Source: Emiliania huxleyi CCMP1516 (lineage: Eukaryota > Haptophyta > Isochrysidales > Noelaerhabdaceae). From it: a DNA stretch of 64,000 bases. The notes below the pieces were generated by a model. That model did no database searches. It had not been told where the DNA came from and saw nothing but the letters and a program-made list of their open reading frames with translations. Shown piece after piece: positions 18,163-29,057 of the stretch. Position numbers and translations under genes: made by a program. How positions within the stretch are numbered: the stretch's first letter is position 1; each line of letters starts with the position of its first letter. The DNA lies in NCBI RefSeq assembly GCF_000372725.1, contig NW_005195736.1, forward strand, positions 58,684-122,683. The letters are read 5' to 3'.

Positions 18163-20940
18163 TCACGCGAGGGTCTTGGGCGCGTGGTGGCTCTCGCCGA
18201 CGTAGCGGATGCCGGGCAGATGCCCGGGGGACGCGCCTTGTGTGCGGGAGGACGGGGCTAGGACGGTCGGGCGCGTGTGGGGTACAAGCGAGGCGGGGCA
18301 GGGCGGGGCAGGGAGCGGGGCGAGCGGCGCACGGGTCGATTTCTTCTTTTGCTGCGCGCCGGCGAGGCCGTACGCGGTGGTCGCGGCGCCGAGGACGCAC
18401 ACGGCGGCGATCACGAAGAGGATGCTCAGGAAGGCGTCGTTGAGGTTGGAGCACTGGCCGTTGAGGATGGCGCCTGCCCACGGGCGCCGCGCGAGCCGTC
18501 TTTGGCCGCCACTCTCCCCAAAGAGGCGCGCCCCTTTCGAGGGTAGTGGGAAGGGGGGGGGGGGGGGGGGAAAGGGGGGGGGGGGGGGTCCCCCAAAAGG
18601 GGCGTGCCCATGATTCCCCCCCTTTTTCCTTAAAAGGGAGGGGCTCGTGTTGTGGAGGGGCGGAGGCGCGTTTTCGGGCCGTGCCTCCGCCCTCTCGGCC
18701 GCGCCCATGGCGCTGGACAGGCCGTTGAGCGTCGTGCGCACCTCCTGCGGGTAGGCGACCGACGACATGACGTACGTGGTGACGTTCATCACCCAGAAGG
18801 AGCCGTACAGCAGGCCGTACCTAAAAAAGAAATACGGGGTAAAAAAGAAATACGTGATGGAAGGAGCCGTACAGCAGGCCGTGCAGGGTGATCGCGATGC
18901 CGAGCGCCGTCGGCGAGCCCGCGAAGCCCTCGTTCGGCGTCGGGTCCTCCTCTTCGTACAGGTGGAAGGGGCCCTCGAGGCGCGACGCGTCGAGGCGGCG
19001 CAAGTCTCCTGGCTGGAAAGGCGACGAGTCGAAGAGCTGGCGGTGGCCTCCTCCGCTCGCCGCCGCCTTGCAGCCGTCCTGCGGCACGATGAGCCCGTCC
19101 CAGAGCACGGCCAGCAGGGCCGCGATGACGGCCGTGATGAGGAAGCCGACCCACTGCAGCGTCACCTGCCGAGAGCGGGGGGCGGGGGCGAGGCTCGCGG
19201 GGAGGTGTGGGGCGCTCGGCCTGGCCCCGACCCAGAGCGAGCGTCGCGCCAGGTCGACGCACTGGATGGCCGACATGGTGAGGAGGGTGGCGAGGATGCC
19301 GACGGTGGAGACGGTCATGTTTGCGAGCGCCTGCTGCTGCACGTTGAGTCCGGTGAGGATGATCGACAGGACGCGCGGCTGGAGGATCGCGAGGCCGTAG
19401 TACGGGACGTCAAACAGGAACCAGCCGCCGGCGGTGCCGAGCAGCGTCCGCCACGGGCTGAGCGCGAGGATGCGCGAGAAGACCGACGTCTTCTCCGGCC
19501 CAAGCACGGAGGTGGAGAGGCGCCGGTTCATCGCGACCTCGCCCGCCACGGTGTGGCGGCGATGATTGGCGACGGAGGACGCCGCCGCAACGCGCGCGGA
19601 CTGGGCGGCGGCGTAGGCCATCAGGAAGGGGCCGACCGAGCCGAAGGAGAGCATCACGCGCCACGAGACCGCCCACCTGCCGCCCGCGGGATGAAGGGCT
19701 CGCTTGCTACCCACCTGCCGCCCCGGGGCCCGCAGGGTGGGGGGCGAGGTGCGGGCGAGGTGCAGGCTCTGGCGCCGAGGGATGGGCTGGGCTCTACAAG
19801 GTCTGGGCCCCGGTGCACCCCGGGTTGTCGCTGTCGTGCGTGTCGGTCGGGTGGAAGGATGCGCCGGCGCCGGGGCCGAGGGAGAGGAGGAGGCCGATGA
19901 CGTAGACAAAGATGATGCCGGGGTTCTGCCAGAAGAAGGCCCACCCCGCCTTGGTCGCCTTGGCGGTGACATCGGTGTCGTCGTGGCACGACTCGGCCGC
20001 CTTTGCGGCGGCGAGGGGGTAGACGCCGCCGCACCCCACCCCAATCAGGAGGCGGCAGGCGATGAGCAGGTACCACGCCTGGGCGGGGCGGCGTCTCTCA
20101 GCTCTCGGATCAGGCCACACACAAGGCTAAGTCTTGGCCAGAGTCTGGGCCGATCAGCCGCTGCGCCTGCATGTCTTCCTCCTCCTGCTCGAGGGCCAGC
20201 TGCACCGCTACGTCCACCGCGCCGCCCTCGGGGGAGCCGTCCGTGCCGGTCATGTAGCCCGGGATGATGGAAGACTGGAGGGGCGACGCGGGCAGGATGC
20301 CGGAGAAGAGCGCCCCGGTCCCCATCACGAGAAGCGTGAGCACCTGCAAGAGTGTGGTGTGTGGGTGAAGCCCGCCTCTGCCATTCTGAGCGGGCCGTGG
20401 GCGGGGGTTGGCGGCGCGTGCCATGGACGGGTCGCGACCGATGACGTCGCCGAGGCAGCCGAAGACGAGCATTCCGATGAAGGTGCCGATGAAGGCGGCC
20501 GAGTTCGCCATCTGATTGGCCGCCGGGTAGTTGCCGTACATGGAGTGCATCCAGAGGTAGCACCAGCCGATGACAGTGAAGTTGTACGAAACGAAGAAGC
20601 TCGAGACGAAGGGCACGTACGGCCCGAGGACCGACTGGGTGGCCACTGGGTCGGGCTGCTTGGCGATGCTGTGGGGAGCACCCGGGAAGAGAGTGCCGCG
20701 GCGCAGCTCCTCAAAGTCGTCATCTTCGTCGTCCGGCAGCGCCACGCCGAGGCCGTCGAGAGCCGAAGAGACGGTTCTGAGCTGCGTCTTGATCGCTGCG
20801 AGCTCCGCCTTGGTCTGGTCAAGCTCGGCCTCGACCTCTGCCGGCGTCCTCTTTGACGGGCGAGGCTCGAGGCCCATTGCCTTGGACAAGACGCGGCCGA
20901 TGCTAGGAAGCGCGATGTCGGTGGTCTCGGCCATGATCAC
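18163..20940 (-). CDS. PHO84-like MFS phosphate transporter, multi-exon
   Basis: From ATG 20940 (MIMAETTDIALPSIG; second ATG 20934) a cytosolic helical N-terminus leads into MFS segments. Motifs in order are FIGMLVFGCLGDVIGRD, CRLLIGVGCGGVYPLAAAK, SPWRTLLGTAGGWFLFD, ILTGLNVQQQALANMTV, and MNVTTYVMSSVAYPQEVRTT with LNGLSSAMG. These fit the PHO84/PHT1 branch of H+-coupled phosphate transporters of the plasma membrane. GC-AG introns fit at 20344-20421, 20079-20166 and 18474-18704 (the last holds the G tracts); others lie near 19790-19660 and 19200. Another intron near 18800-18880 sits inside a 22 bp duplication. The C-terminal exon ends at 18163. The substrate is inferred from family resemblance. 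Confidence 0.75.
18551..18588. repeat. Poly-G tracts inside an intron of the transporter
   Basis: Two runs of 14-20 G separated by AAA, inside the inferred 18474-18704 intron (poly-C on the coding strand), so the reading frame is not affected. Confidence 0.85.
18797..18882. repeat. 22 bp direct duplication bracketing a 42 bp AT-richer insert
   Basis: 18797-18818 and 18861-18882 are identical. Between them lies a 42 bp segment holding a tandem AAAAAAGAAATAC pair. On the coding strand the insert reads GTATTTCTTTTTTA...CTTTTTTAG, i.e. a polypyrimidine tract and 3' splice site. Removing CT|GCACGG...TTTTAG| restores an uninterrupted transporter frame (LYGLLYGSFWVMN). Confidence 0.8.
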
Positions 20941-21299
20941 TGCGAGCTATTACTGTGCGCCACGAGACAGGGTTGGGATCGACAGGGTTGGACTGGCGGA
21001 GTCCGTCGGCCTCGGTGGCCGCTGATATTGAATATTGATTTCCACGGAATTCCACAAACGGAAAAAGTTTGTATTTCTTCCGATGTCCACTCCGCAGCAC
21101 CGCCGTCGCCCTTCCAGTTTATGTGCCTCTGGGGCGCCCCCTCTGGGAACAACGTCTCGTCCTCCCTGAGTCTCCCCTCCTGTCGCTCCCTCTACCTACC
21201 TCCCTCTCCTGTCTCTGTAGTGCGTTGCGTGTAATTCTTTTGCGGTTTGCGGGGGGCATCGCCGTACTAAGCCGCAGGGGCATCTCGAGGCATATCGAG

Positions 21300-21833
21300 A
21301 TGACTCGCGACGACCGCGAGTTTTCCATCGTCGTCTTCGGCGCCACGGGCGACGCGGGCCGCGCGGTGTGCCGGTACCTTGCCACCAAGCAGGGCGCGCG
21401 CCCTGTCAAGTGGGCGGTCGCCGGCCGGAGCAAGGCCAAGCTCGAGACACTCGTCAGCTCCCTCGGCGGCTCCTCGGCGCCGTCCGTGCTGCTCGCCGAC
21501 GCGTGCGACGCCTCGTCGCTGCTGCGCATCGCGGAGCGTGCGACGCTCGTGTTCAGCGCCGTCGGCCCGTACTCCCGCCTCGGCGAGCCGATGGTCAAGG
21601 CGTGCCTCGTCGCGCGAACGCACTGGGCCGACATCACGGGCGAGGTGTTCTGGGTGGGCGAGATGGAGGCCAAGCACGGCGAGGCCGCCGCGGCGGCGGG
21701 CGTGACGCTCACCTCTCTCTGCGGCTACGACTCGGTCCCGTGCGAGCTCTCCCTCCATGTCGCGCGCAAGGCGCTCAAGCTCGGCGCGAGGCACTCTGAG
21801 CTGCTCGACGCCGAGGCCGTGACACAGCTCAAC
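21300..21833 (+). CDS. Saccharopine-dehydrogenase-like oxidoreductase, first exon only
   Basis: From ATG 21300 (MTRDDREFSIVVFGATG) 178 codons carry the N-terminal Rossmann fold: FGATGDAGRAVCRYLA is the dinucleotide-binding glycine motif, and WAVAGRSKAKLE, LVFSAVGPYSRLGEP, CGYDSVPCEL follow. This matches the SCCPDH family (putative NADP oxidoreductases of lipid droplets and membranes) rather than true lysine-pathway enzymes. A GT donor fits at 21834. Family members are ~400 residues, so more than half is missing; downstream is the C tract. A fuller paralogue lies at 43990-46256. Confidence 0.7.
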
Positions 21834-22079
21834 GTGCCCGAGGCGCCGCGACGCCCCGCCTCCCCGCCTCCCTCCTTCCCTCCCCTCCCTTTGCACCCGA
21901 CTGGCGTCGATCGCGGCCTTCCCCTCCGCCGCGCATCCGCCTCGCCGCACCGCGGCCGTGCAAACAGCGAACGCTCTCCCGCGGGTGGCGCATGCCCGCG
22001 CGGCGGGGAAGCCCACCCCGCCGTCGTGAGTCCGACCTGTGACCCGCACACGCCTCCCCGTCGGCCGGCTTCGAGCCTC

Positions 22080-22389
22080 CCCCCCCCCCCCCCCCCTCCC
22101 CCACTGACCCCCCCCCCCCCCCGCCCCCCCCCCCCCCGCCCCCCCCCCCTCCCGCCCCCCCCGCCTCCCCCCCCCCTTCCGCCCCCCACCCCCCCCCCCC
22201 CCCCCCCTCACCCCCCGCCACCCCCGCCCCCACCCCCCCTCCCCCGCCCCCCCCCCCCATCTCCCTCCCCCCCCACCTACCCCCCCCCCCCCCCCCCACC
22301 CCCAGCCACCCCCCCCCCCCCCCCCCGGCCCCCCCCCCCCCCGTCCACCCCCCCCCCCCCCGCCCCCTCCCCCCCCCCTTCCCCCCCCC

Positions 22390-22424
<35 letters not shown>

Positions 22425-22708
22425 CCCCCCTCCCACCCCCCCCCCCCCCTCCCCCCCCCGTCCGGCCCCCCCCCCCCCGTCCCCCCTTCCCCGACAGCCC
22501 CCCCCTCCCCCCCCCCCCCGCCCCCACCCCACCCCCACCCCCCCCCCCCCCCCCAGCCGTCCCCCCCCCCCCCCCCCCCCCCAACCCCCCCCCCCTCCCC
22601 CCCCCCCCCCCCCCCCCCCCCCCTGCCCCCCCCTCCCCCCCCCCCCCCCCCCCCCCCCCACCCCCGCCCCCCCCCCCCCCCCCCGTCCCCCCCCAGCCCC
22701 CCCCCCCG

Positions 22709-22777
<69 letters not shown>

Positions 22778-22797
22778 CCCCCCCCGCCCCCTCCCCG

Positions 22798-22830
<33 letters not shown>

Positions 22831-22870
22831 ACACCGCCCCCTTAGTACCCCCCCCCCCCCCCCCCCGCCG
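22080..22870. repeat. ~790 bp nearly pure poly-C tract
   Basis: Cytosine makes up the great majority of bases, broken by scattered T, A or G in no regular period. It begins within 250 bp of the end of the oxidoreductase exon and ends just before the stop of the next gene. Such a tract is at risk of mis-assembly or base-calling error. Confidence 0.95.
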
Positions 22871-22891
22871 CGTCCCCTCACCCCCTGGTCA

Positions 22892-23899
22892 CTACCCGAC
22901 ACTAGAAGAGCAGCAAGAGTTGGGGCTGCGGCTACGGCTGCGGCTGCGGGAGGGGCTATGGTCGCGGGAGAGCCGCTGCGCCGCGTGGGCGCGCCTACAC
23001 CGCGCTTGCTCCGCTCGCCACCTCTCGCAAAGGTCCAAAGTCATAGCCATCACCTCCTCCGGCAAGTCCTTTTCGCCTATCTTGCCGTCCCTCCATGCCT
23101 GGTAGAGCTCGTCGTCATAGCCATATTGCATCACAGCCTGCTGCACTGCGTCGTGCACAACCCCTGCCACCCTATCCCGCGCCTCAGCGTCGGAAAATTC
23201 GAGCTCGGAGTCATACCCGGAAGCAGGCGCAGACGGCCGCGGCGATTTGGCAGGCGGCGAGGTGGGGGAGGGAGAGCGCGGCGGTGCGCGCTCGTGGCTC
23301 CCGCTGGTGCCAGAAGGGCCAGCGCCCAATGCGCTCAGCCTGTTCTTGTCCACCACCTTGGGAGAAGGGGGTGGGGGTCCACCTCCCTTGGGTGCGGGCT
23401 TGCGGTGTTCCTGCTTCCGCTTGCCCGACTTTGGCGGGTTGCGGCCGAAGTTCTTCATGGTGAACCTGTCCGGCTTGCCGCCCTTCCCGACCCTCGTCCA
23501 CCCCTCGGGCGACTCGTTGGGCCGGGGTTGCTGCGCCTGTTGGTGCTGCGAGTGTGCCTGCGATGCTGCGGCCGGAGCGGCAGCGGCGGCAGGCGGTGCC
23601 ACGGGCGGTGCGGCGAAAGTGGCGGTAGGCTGAGGCTGCGCAGCGTCCTGCGCGGCCCGCTGCCTGGCCTCATCCTCCCGCCTCTTCTCAGACTTGGCCT
23701 GGATGATGTACTGATACCCAAGCGGCACCGGGTTGATGCTGACGGAGTGCCAACCGTACCTCTCCATGCGCTCCGCGAGACAATCAATCATCGCGTGGTC
23801 GCGTGGCGACACCTTCTGGCCGAGGACGCGCTCGACCATCCGGATCTGACGCACGTGGAACGGCTCCAGGCCCGGCATGGAAGCCTCGGAGTCGGACAT
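22892..23899 (-). CDS. Uncharacterised protein with N-terminal globular region and RS-rich tail
   Basis: 335 residues from ATG 23899 (MSDSEASMPGLEPF); an ATG at 23929 is also possible. Residues ~10-75 look folded (HVRQIRMVERVLGQKVSPRD, MIDCLAERMERYGW, GYQYIIQAKSEKR). The middle is Ala/Pro/Gln-rich, then GWTRVGKGGKPDRFTMKNFG and a basic Lys/Pro stretch. A second helical part follows (VVHDAVQQAVMQYGYDDELY, EEVMAMTLDLCERWRAE), and the C-terminus is SPSRSRSRSRSP. The RS tail suggests a nuclear RNA-processing role, but no RRM or known domain is seen. It could also be gag-like. The stop lies within 25 bp of the poly-C tract. Confidence 0.5.
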   Translation of the reverse strand: MSDSEASMPGLEPFHVRQIRMVERVLGQKVSPRDHAMIDCLAERMERYGWHSVSINPVPLGYQYIIQAKSEKRREDEARQRAAQDAAQPQPTATFAAPPVAPPAAAAAPAAASQAHSQHQQAQQPRPNESPEGWTRVGKGGKPDRFTMKNFGRNPPKSGKRKQEHRKPAPKGGGPPPPSPKVVDKNRLSALGAGPSGTSGSHERAPPRSPSPTSPPAKSPRPSAPASGYDSELEFSDAEARDRVAGVVHDAVQQAVMQYGYDDELYQAWRDGKIGEKDLPEEVMAMTLDLCERWRAEQARCRRAHAAQRLSRDHSPSRSRSRSRSPNSCCSSSVG

Positions 23900-23929
23900 G
23901 GCCCCGTTTCGCCGTTTTTGAAAACACAC

Positions 23930-23960
23930 CGGGTATTCCCCAGGTATACCCGGGTTTTTT
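23930..23960. promoter_or_regulatory. Small inverted repeat upstream of the RS-tailed gene
   Basis: CCGGGTATTCCCCAGGTATACCCGG forms a short hairpin-capable palindrome ~35 bp upstream of the start codon. Its function is unknown. Confidence 0.35.
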
Positions 23961-24062
23961 CAGAGGGCCGACTGCACGCTAAAGGCTACACGCTCGCACA
24001 CCACTTGCAGAGTGGCTCTTCCAGGCGCTCACCCCACCCAGAGGCACGCCAGGCCCCGGGCA

Positions 24063-24139
24063 GCCGGCCGTCACTCGCCTAAGCGCCTAAGCGGCCTAAG
24101 CGGGGGGTGCTTAGGGTGCTTAGGCGCTTAGGCCGGCCC
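24063..24139. repeat. Inverted repeat built of CTAAGCGC/GCGCTTAG units
   Basis: The left arm GCCTAAGCGCCTAAGCGGCC and right arm GGTGCTTAGGCGCTTAGGCC pair around a short G-rich loop. The arms are themselves tandem GCCTAAGC units. It lies in intergenic DNA. Confidence 0.7.
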
Positions 24140-25582
24140 TTGCGAGCGTGGCGGCGTCGTAATACAAGTGACTCCGATGGAAATCAGATGCCCCTGCTAG
24201 TGTCATCGCTCAGAGAGCAGCCTCACGCACGTCCACTGTCTACCACTGGCCCTGGTTGCACACTGCCACTGAACTGCGCTGGTCCGCAGGCTGGTGCGGG
24301 AACTCAGCATCAGGTAGTCGAGAAAGATCGCGGAAGGTCGAGTCGAGGAAGAGAGCAAGATCAGGGGCGGGTCCGGTAGACCGGTCCGCGGCGCTATATG
24401 CGTGGCAAATGACGCGAAAAGTGCCCACTGAAGCTTCCGCGCCTTGACTTCACGTTGAGCTGTGATGATGCCCACAGCCCAGCAGCAAAGGCGGGCGGGC
24501 CGACCCCGCGGCCGTCGCCGCTGCCGCCGCCGCCCCCTCCGCCGCCACCCCCTCCGCCGCCGCCCCCTCCGCCGTCGTCGTCACCTTGGGCTGCATCACC
24601 CGCGCCGCCGTCGTGCACCGGCTCTCGTGCTCATTCAACGGCGCCTCGAGCTGCAGGCCGGCGGCACTGGCGTTGTCGTGGTCGGGCTGCCCAACGTCGG
24701 CGCGGGAGGGAGGGGGCAAAGCCGTTATGGAGAGCGCGAGAGCGAGCGCCAAGAGGGCCCAGATTCTGAGCAGCAGCCCGCCTGGTCATCGGCCCACTTG
24801 CCGACGTGCGTCCAGCATTCCAAATAGGACGAACGCCGAAGTTTGCTCTCCGACGCCGTGCCGAGCGAAACCTTTTCCTTCGAAGCTCAGCGACGTAGCC
24901 GGGCGAGCGGAATAGGGCAGCCCTAGAGAGCACCTTGAGGCCATTCAATAGAGCCCGTGTTATAGTCGAGGGTCGATCGCCGGCCGGCGCAGTGCTGCTC
25001 TGACCGCTCCGCCGGGCCGCCTCCGGGCCGCTGCCGCGGAGACGTGCACATAGGCAAGTTGGTATTTTCATATATGAACTTCAAAATAACATTGGCTAAT
25101 CTAATTCTACTCATCACGACTCGCCAGAAACACCCACACACTATGGGGTCATTGTGTAGCCCTGCTTAGAAGGAAAAGGTTTACTGCAAGGTCCGTATGC
25201 CTTACCGTGTAGTCGGCCCCATGCACAGAGGGTTTGTCGTATGCTTAGGTAGGGGAGTATTCCTTTCTTCGCCTTCCTATCAAGTAACCTGACTAGCTAT
25301 GCGTGCCGGATGGAGCCCGCTCGGGAGATGTGTGGCAGACCCGTTGGCCAGTGTCTTGTCTTGGTGGTTCTGCGTGTGTCGTCACCGCCCGAGGCCCGTC
25401 TTGCGTCCACCCATACCGGACACCGCGCTGGTGTCCTAGTCGTTGTGGTCTGACTGTGTTTAAACTCTCTCGAGCTTCGTAACTACCTAACTAGCTGTTT
25501 TGACTTTTAAAAACCAACTAACCAACAGCGGAGTCCTTCCGGTTGGCTGCGGCGCCCAGGCGACACTCAATATGGTAGGAAG
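24140..25582. other. Intergenic, no recognised gene
   Basis: 24520-24580 is a CCGCCGCCC low-complexity block. The rest shows no conserved frame on either strand, and it is noticeably less GC-rich from 25060 onwards. Confidence 0.5.
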
Positions 25583-27586
25583 CTAACGGACGGGCTCCCA
25601 GACGCAGTCGTCCGGCATCGCGAAGCCGTTGGCTAGCTTGTCGAGGAAGACTCGGAAGCCGTAGAGGTCGATGATCTGGCCCTTGAGCGGGTTGGGCGGC
25701 GGGTCGTGCGGCGGGAAGAAGAGCCACCCCGGCACCTCGGGCGCGCAGAGGCACGGGAAGAGGAAGCAGGCGCGCCACGAGATGTGGATGAGGAGGAAGA
25801 CGAAGGTCGTGCTGATCATAATGCAGCGGACCGCGGCCTCCGTGTGCGGCGGGCAGATCGCCTGGCCGGCGAAGCAGTAGGGGAAGGAGTGCAGGAAGAA
25901 GGCGTAGAGGAGGATGAGGGCCGGGACGGACCACTGCCAGAGATAGCCGAGCTCGAAGCCCCATCCGACCATGTTGCCAATCATGACGACCCAGAAGCTC
26001 CACATGTAGAGGTAGAAGGCGGCGTCCATCTCGTCGACGGCGCGCTTGCCGGCATAGTACTGGGTCGTCACGTTGATCTGGTCCGGAGTGAGGCAGAAGA
26101 GCCAGTGCACGAACCAGAGGGAGATTTGCTGAAACTTGATGATGACGTCGAGGATGACATAGTACTTTGCGAGCTGCACCAGGTTGGCGCCGTAGTGGAA
26201 GACGAAGGTGGCGGGGCCGATGAACGGGATGTAGGCTGGGATCACCACCGAGTGCACCTCGACCCAGATGGCGAACCAGAGGAGCGAGCAGTACGCCTGC
26301 GCGCGGGCGGGGGCGACGCTTTGCGGCACAAGAGGGCAAATCTAGAGGGCGCCAGTCTCGGGGGGCGGTCCATGTCCGGGGCAGCACTGGCGCGCACCTC
26401 GTTGTTCGCTTCTCGCCGCGCAGCGAGCGAGCGGAGCATCATCCGACCCTGGTAGAGGCTTCGGAACCAAGCGGTGAGGCCGGAGCTCGCGATGTAGCCG
26501 AGCACAATGAAGGGGAAGATGAAGTAGATGAGCAGGGTGGCAGCCTTTTGCGCGACCCTGCGGGGCGAGGCGACCATCACACGCTCATTGGGGTCGCTCC
26601 GGGCCGCCTAACCTAGCGCGGGAGAAGAGGCCGTCTGGCATCTAAGCATGCGGACGGGTGCTTGCTGAGAAGATAGTCTTCCCAGTGAATCAGCTTGCTG
26701 TGCAGCTTCCCGCCACCGTCGGGGACCTTGCTGATGAACTCGATGTCAAAGAGCCCGTCCAGCAGGATCCACTCAAACAGGACCGACACCGGCATCCAGA
26801 TCATCACGGCGACCTGGTGCATGTTGCAGGAGATGCAGTTCCACCCTGCGGGCCGCGTCGCACAGAGCCGCTAAGTGAGCCGGCGCGGCGAAACATGAAT
26901 TGTGGGGCGCCGGTGAGGCGTGAGGCGGGAGGCCGGCGGCAGGGTGAGCACTCACACATAAACTGTGTCATCGGCCACGAGCAGCGGCAGCCGAGCCAGT
27001 TGAGGATGATGGTCGAGCGCGAGCGGCCAGGGAAAGGGACTGGAAAGGGGTAGGGCGTGTTGAGCGTTTCGGCCCGTTCCTTCTCCAGCGTGTTCCCCGG
27101 CTCCCACACCGCCCTGAAGGGCAGCGCCTGTTGCTCAGGAGGCACTCCGTCCACAGATGGCACCACATCCGCCTTGTCAAAGCCGGTCAGCTCGATCAAC
27201 GCCAGGTCGGCAAACTTGCGCGAGCAGCCCATGTAGATCCCCCACAGAGGGAAGAAGCCGCTGTCGAACAGCTCGTATCTGCTGCTGTCAGCGGCATACT
27301 CCGCCGCCGCCGGACTCAGCAGGAACAACGGCAAGATCTCGTTCTCCTTGGGCGGCGCCAGGCCCTGTCCCGGGTCAGCGGTGAGCCAGCCCGACTGACC
27401 CGTCTGCCAAATGTCGTTCTCCACGAGAGGAAGCATTTCTTCGTACACGTCCAGAGAGCTAGGCGGCACGTTCCCGCCCACCATAGCCAGCCGGCGGCGC
27501 ATGTCCTTCACATAGCCCTTGTATTTTTCGACCTCTTCCTTCGCCGCCGCAGCCTCCGCGATCGCGCTGGCAGCGGAATCTCCCAT
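25583..27586 (-). CDS. Multi-pass membrane protein of unknown CVWEP family, paralogue 1
   Basis: Model: exons 27586-26956, 26845-26662, 26557-26398 and 26296-25583, total 562 residues. All phases agree; introns are GT-AG, GC-AG and GT-AG. The N-terminus (~1-45) is a predicted coiled coil (AAAAKEEVEKYKGYVKDM). A soluble region follows with NWLGCRCSW. Hydrophobic segments include VAVMIWMPVSVLFEWILL, LLIYFIFPFIVLGYIAS, LLWFAIWVEVHSVVIPAYI, FWVVMIGNMVGWGFELGYLW and IMISTTFVFLLIHISW. The C-terminal signature is LFPCLCAPEVPGWLFFPP, HDPPPNP, then DDCVWEPVR-stop. I know no family with this signature. The predicted location is an internal or plasma membrane; the function is unknown. Confidence 0.8.
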
Positions 27587-27819
27587 CGACGGTAGTCACG
27601 GAGACTAGCCAATGACTCGTGCAGCTCGTGCAGCTCCCAAGACCGTTCACAAACGGCGACGCCCAACTGGGCCAACTCCACCCTAAAGCGGCCCGGGAGG
27701 AGGAGGCCGTCGGACCATACTGAGCCGCCTTTTTTTGTCAAAGAAAAACCTCCGCATCATTATCCGCTGGGCGTTCGGGGAGCCTGAATGGCAAAGCACG
27801 CCACAGACCTCACGCTTCA

Positions 27820-27872
27820 TAGCTCCCCGGCCCTGGATGTGAGGCTAATGATGCACTCCAACCAAGTGCGTA
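27820..27872 (+). repeat. Repeat D copy 1
   Basis: CCCCGGCCCTGGATGTGAGG followed by a GATGCACTCCAACCAAGTGC block. The same ~55 bp module occurs at 29079, 40278 and 46285. Confidence 0.7.
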
Positions 27873-27982
27873 TGTCCCAAAAGAGCCAGGTGCGCTGCTA
27901 TATCTCTCGGTGGCACAGGACGCGGCACGTACGGACTCGACCGCTCATCTCCCAGGCAACGCGCATCGGTCGACAACCTGTA

Positions 27983-28900
27983 TCACGACACCACCCGCAG
28001 AAAGAGCACGCTGCCGAGCAGGAGGCACCCGTTGAGGATGAGGAGCTGCTGCGCGTCGCCGCCAATCTCCTCGCCGCTCCAGAGCGAGGCCGCGCCCTCG
28101 CCGAGGGTGTCGAGCTTAGTCCTCACCGCCCGCGCCACAACCTCGAATTTGGAGTGGCAGCGCTCCTCCGTCAGCGCGCGAGGCAGGTTGCTGGCGGTGG
28201 CGGGCACGTCGCCGAGCGCGCCGGGCGACGGCACGACCTGAACACACGTCGCCCACAGCCCGTTGATGAGCTCCGGAGATCCAGGCGGCGAGTTGCCCAA
28301 CGTCAGGACCGCGTCGTCTCCGACGGTGACAAAGCCGACGAGGACGTACCGCTTCCCGGCCGTCACGTCGACGCCGCGGTGCAGGAGCTTGGACGGGTGC
28401 ATCACGACGCTGCCGCGGTCCGCTCGGAGCGGCTGCGGGAGCAAGTCAAACTCGACGCCTCCGCCGCTGAAGCTCTCCGGCGAGCTGAGCGCCACGCTTA
28501 TGCTCAGCGTCGTCTCGTCCGTGTGCCACTTGAGGCCGGCTTGCCCGCCGCTCGAGCTCGAGTAGCGGATCAGGAAGAGGTCCGACACGGCGAGAGCCAC
28601 GCCGTCGGCGATACCAAAGGAAGCGCGGAGGAGCGGCAGCACCCGCTCCTCGACGCTCCGTGGCAGGTTAGCGAGGCCCGGCAGATCGTAAACGCTGAAA
28701 TCGTCCGTCGGGTAAAGCGCGTGCCTGGTTCGCGTCCAGGCGTTGGCCGACTCTGCGAAGGCGACTGCATCCGAGCACTCTTGCTCGGAGAAGACGTCGA
28801 AGCCGACAAATATTTTGGCGGGCGGGTGGCGGTCGAGCTGAAGCCAGAGGAGGTAGGCGCTCGCGAGAGCGAGCGAGTAGCTGAGCAAGAGGCAAACCAT
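27983..28900 (-). CDS. 2OG-Fe(II) oxygenase, prolyl-4-hydroxylase type, membrane-anchored
   Basis: 305 residues from ATG 28900 (MVCLLLSYSLALASAYLLWL, a signal anchor). The frame is open further upstream to 29146, but that part is repeat D and a family A terminus. The dioxygenase core at ~125-235 has GLKWHTDETTLSISVAL (iron ligands His and Asp), FSGGGVEFDLL, and SKLLHRGVDVTAGKRYVLVG (third iron ligand His, then a basic residue for 2-oxoglutarate). A preceding FVGFDVFSEQECSDAVAFAE fits the P4H N-terminal strand. Such enzymes hydroxylate proline or other residues in the secretory pathway. A second hydrophobic segment (QQLLILNGCLLLGSVLFL) ends the protein. The substrate is unknown. Confidence 0.75.
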   Translation of the reverse strand: MVCLLLSYSLALASAYLLWLQLDRHPPAKIFVGFDVFSEQECSDAVAFAESANAWTRTRHALYPTDDFSVYDLPGLANLPRSVEERVLPLLRASFGIADGVALAVSDLFLIRYSSSSGGQAGLKWHTDETTLSISVALSSPESFSGGGVEFDLLPQPLRADRGSVVMHPSKLLHRGVDVTAGKRYVLVGFVTVGDDAVLTLGNSPPGSPELINGLWATCVQVVPSPGALGDVPATASNLPRALTEERCHSKFEVVARAVRTKLDTLGEGAASLWSGEEIGGDAQQLLILNGCLLLGSVLFLRVVS

Positions 28901-29057
28901 AAGAGCGAGCAGCTGAGCAAGAGAGAGGATGCTTGCTTGGTGCGTGTGCGGACAGATTTTCACCCTTGGGGGACCCGCTGTGTGCGGGGCGGGCCCCTGC
29001 TCACAGCTGGGATGCCCAGGAACGACGGCAAGAAACCCAAGGGTGAAGGACAGATTT

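Noticed and set aside
21834-23105. Long poly-Pro (plus) and poly-Gly (minus) frames
   Set aside because: Artefacts of the C tract; no codon structure.
27830-27870. C/D-box snoRNA from the TTGATGA in repeat D
   Set aside because: No D box (CTGA) at a fitting distance and no terminal stem; the motif is not conserved in all copies.
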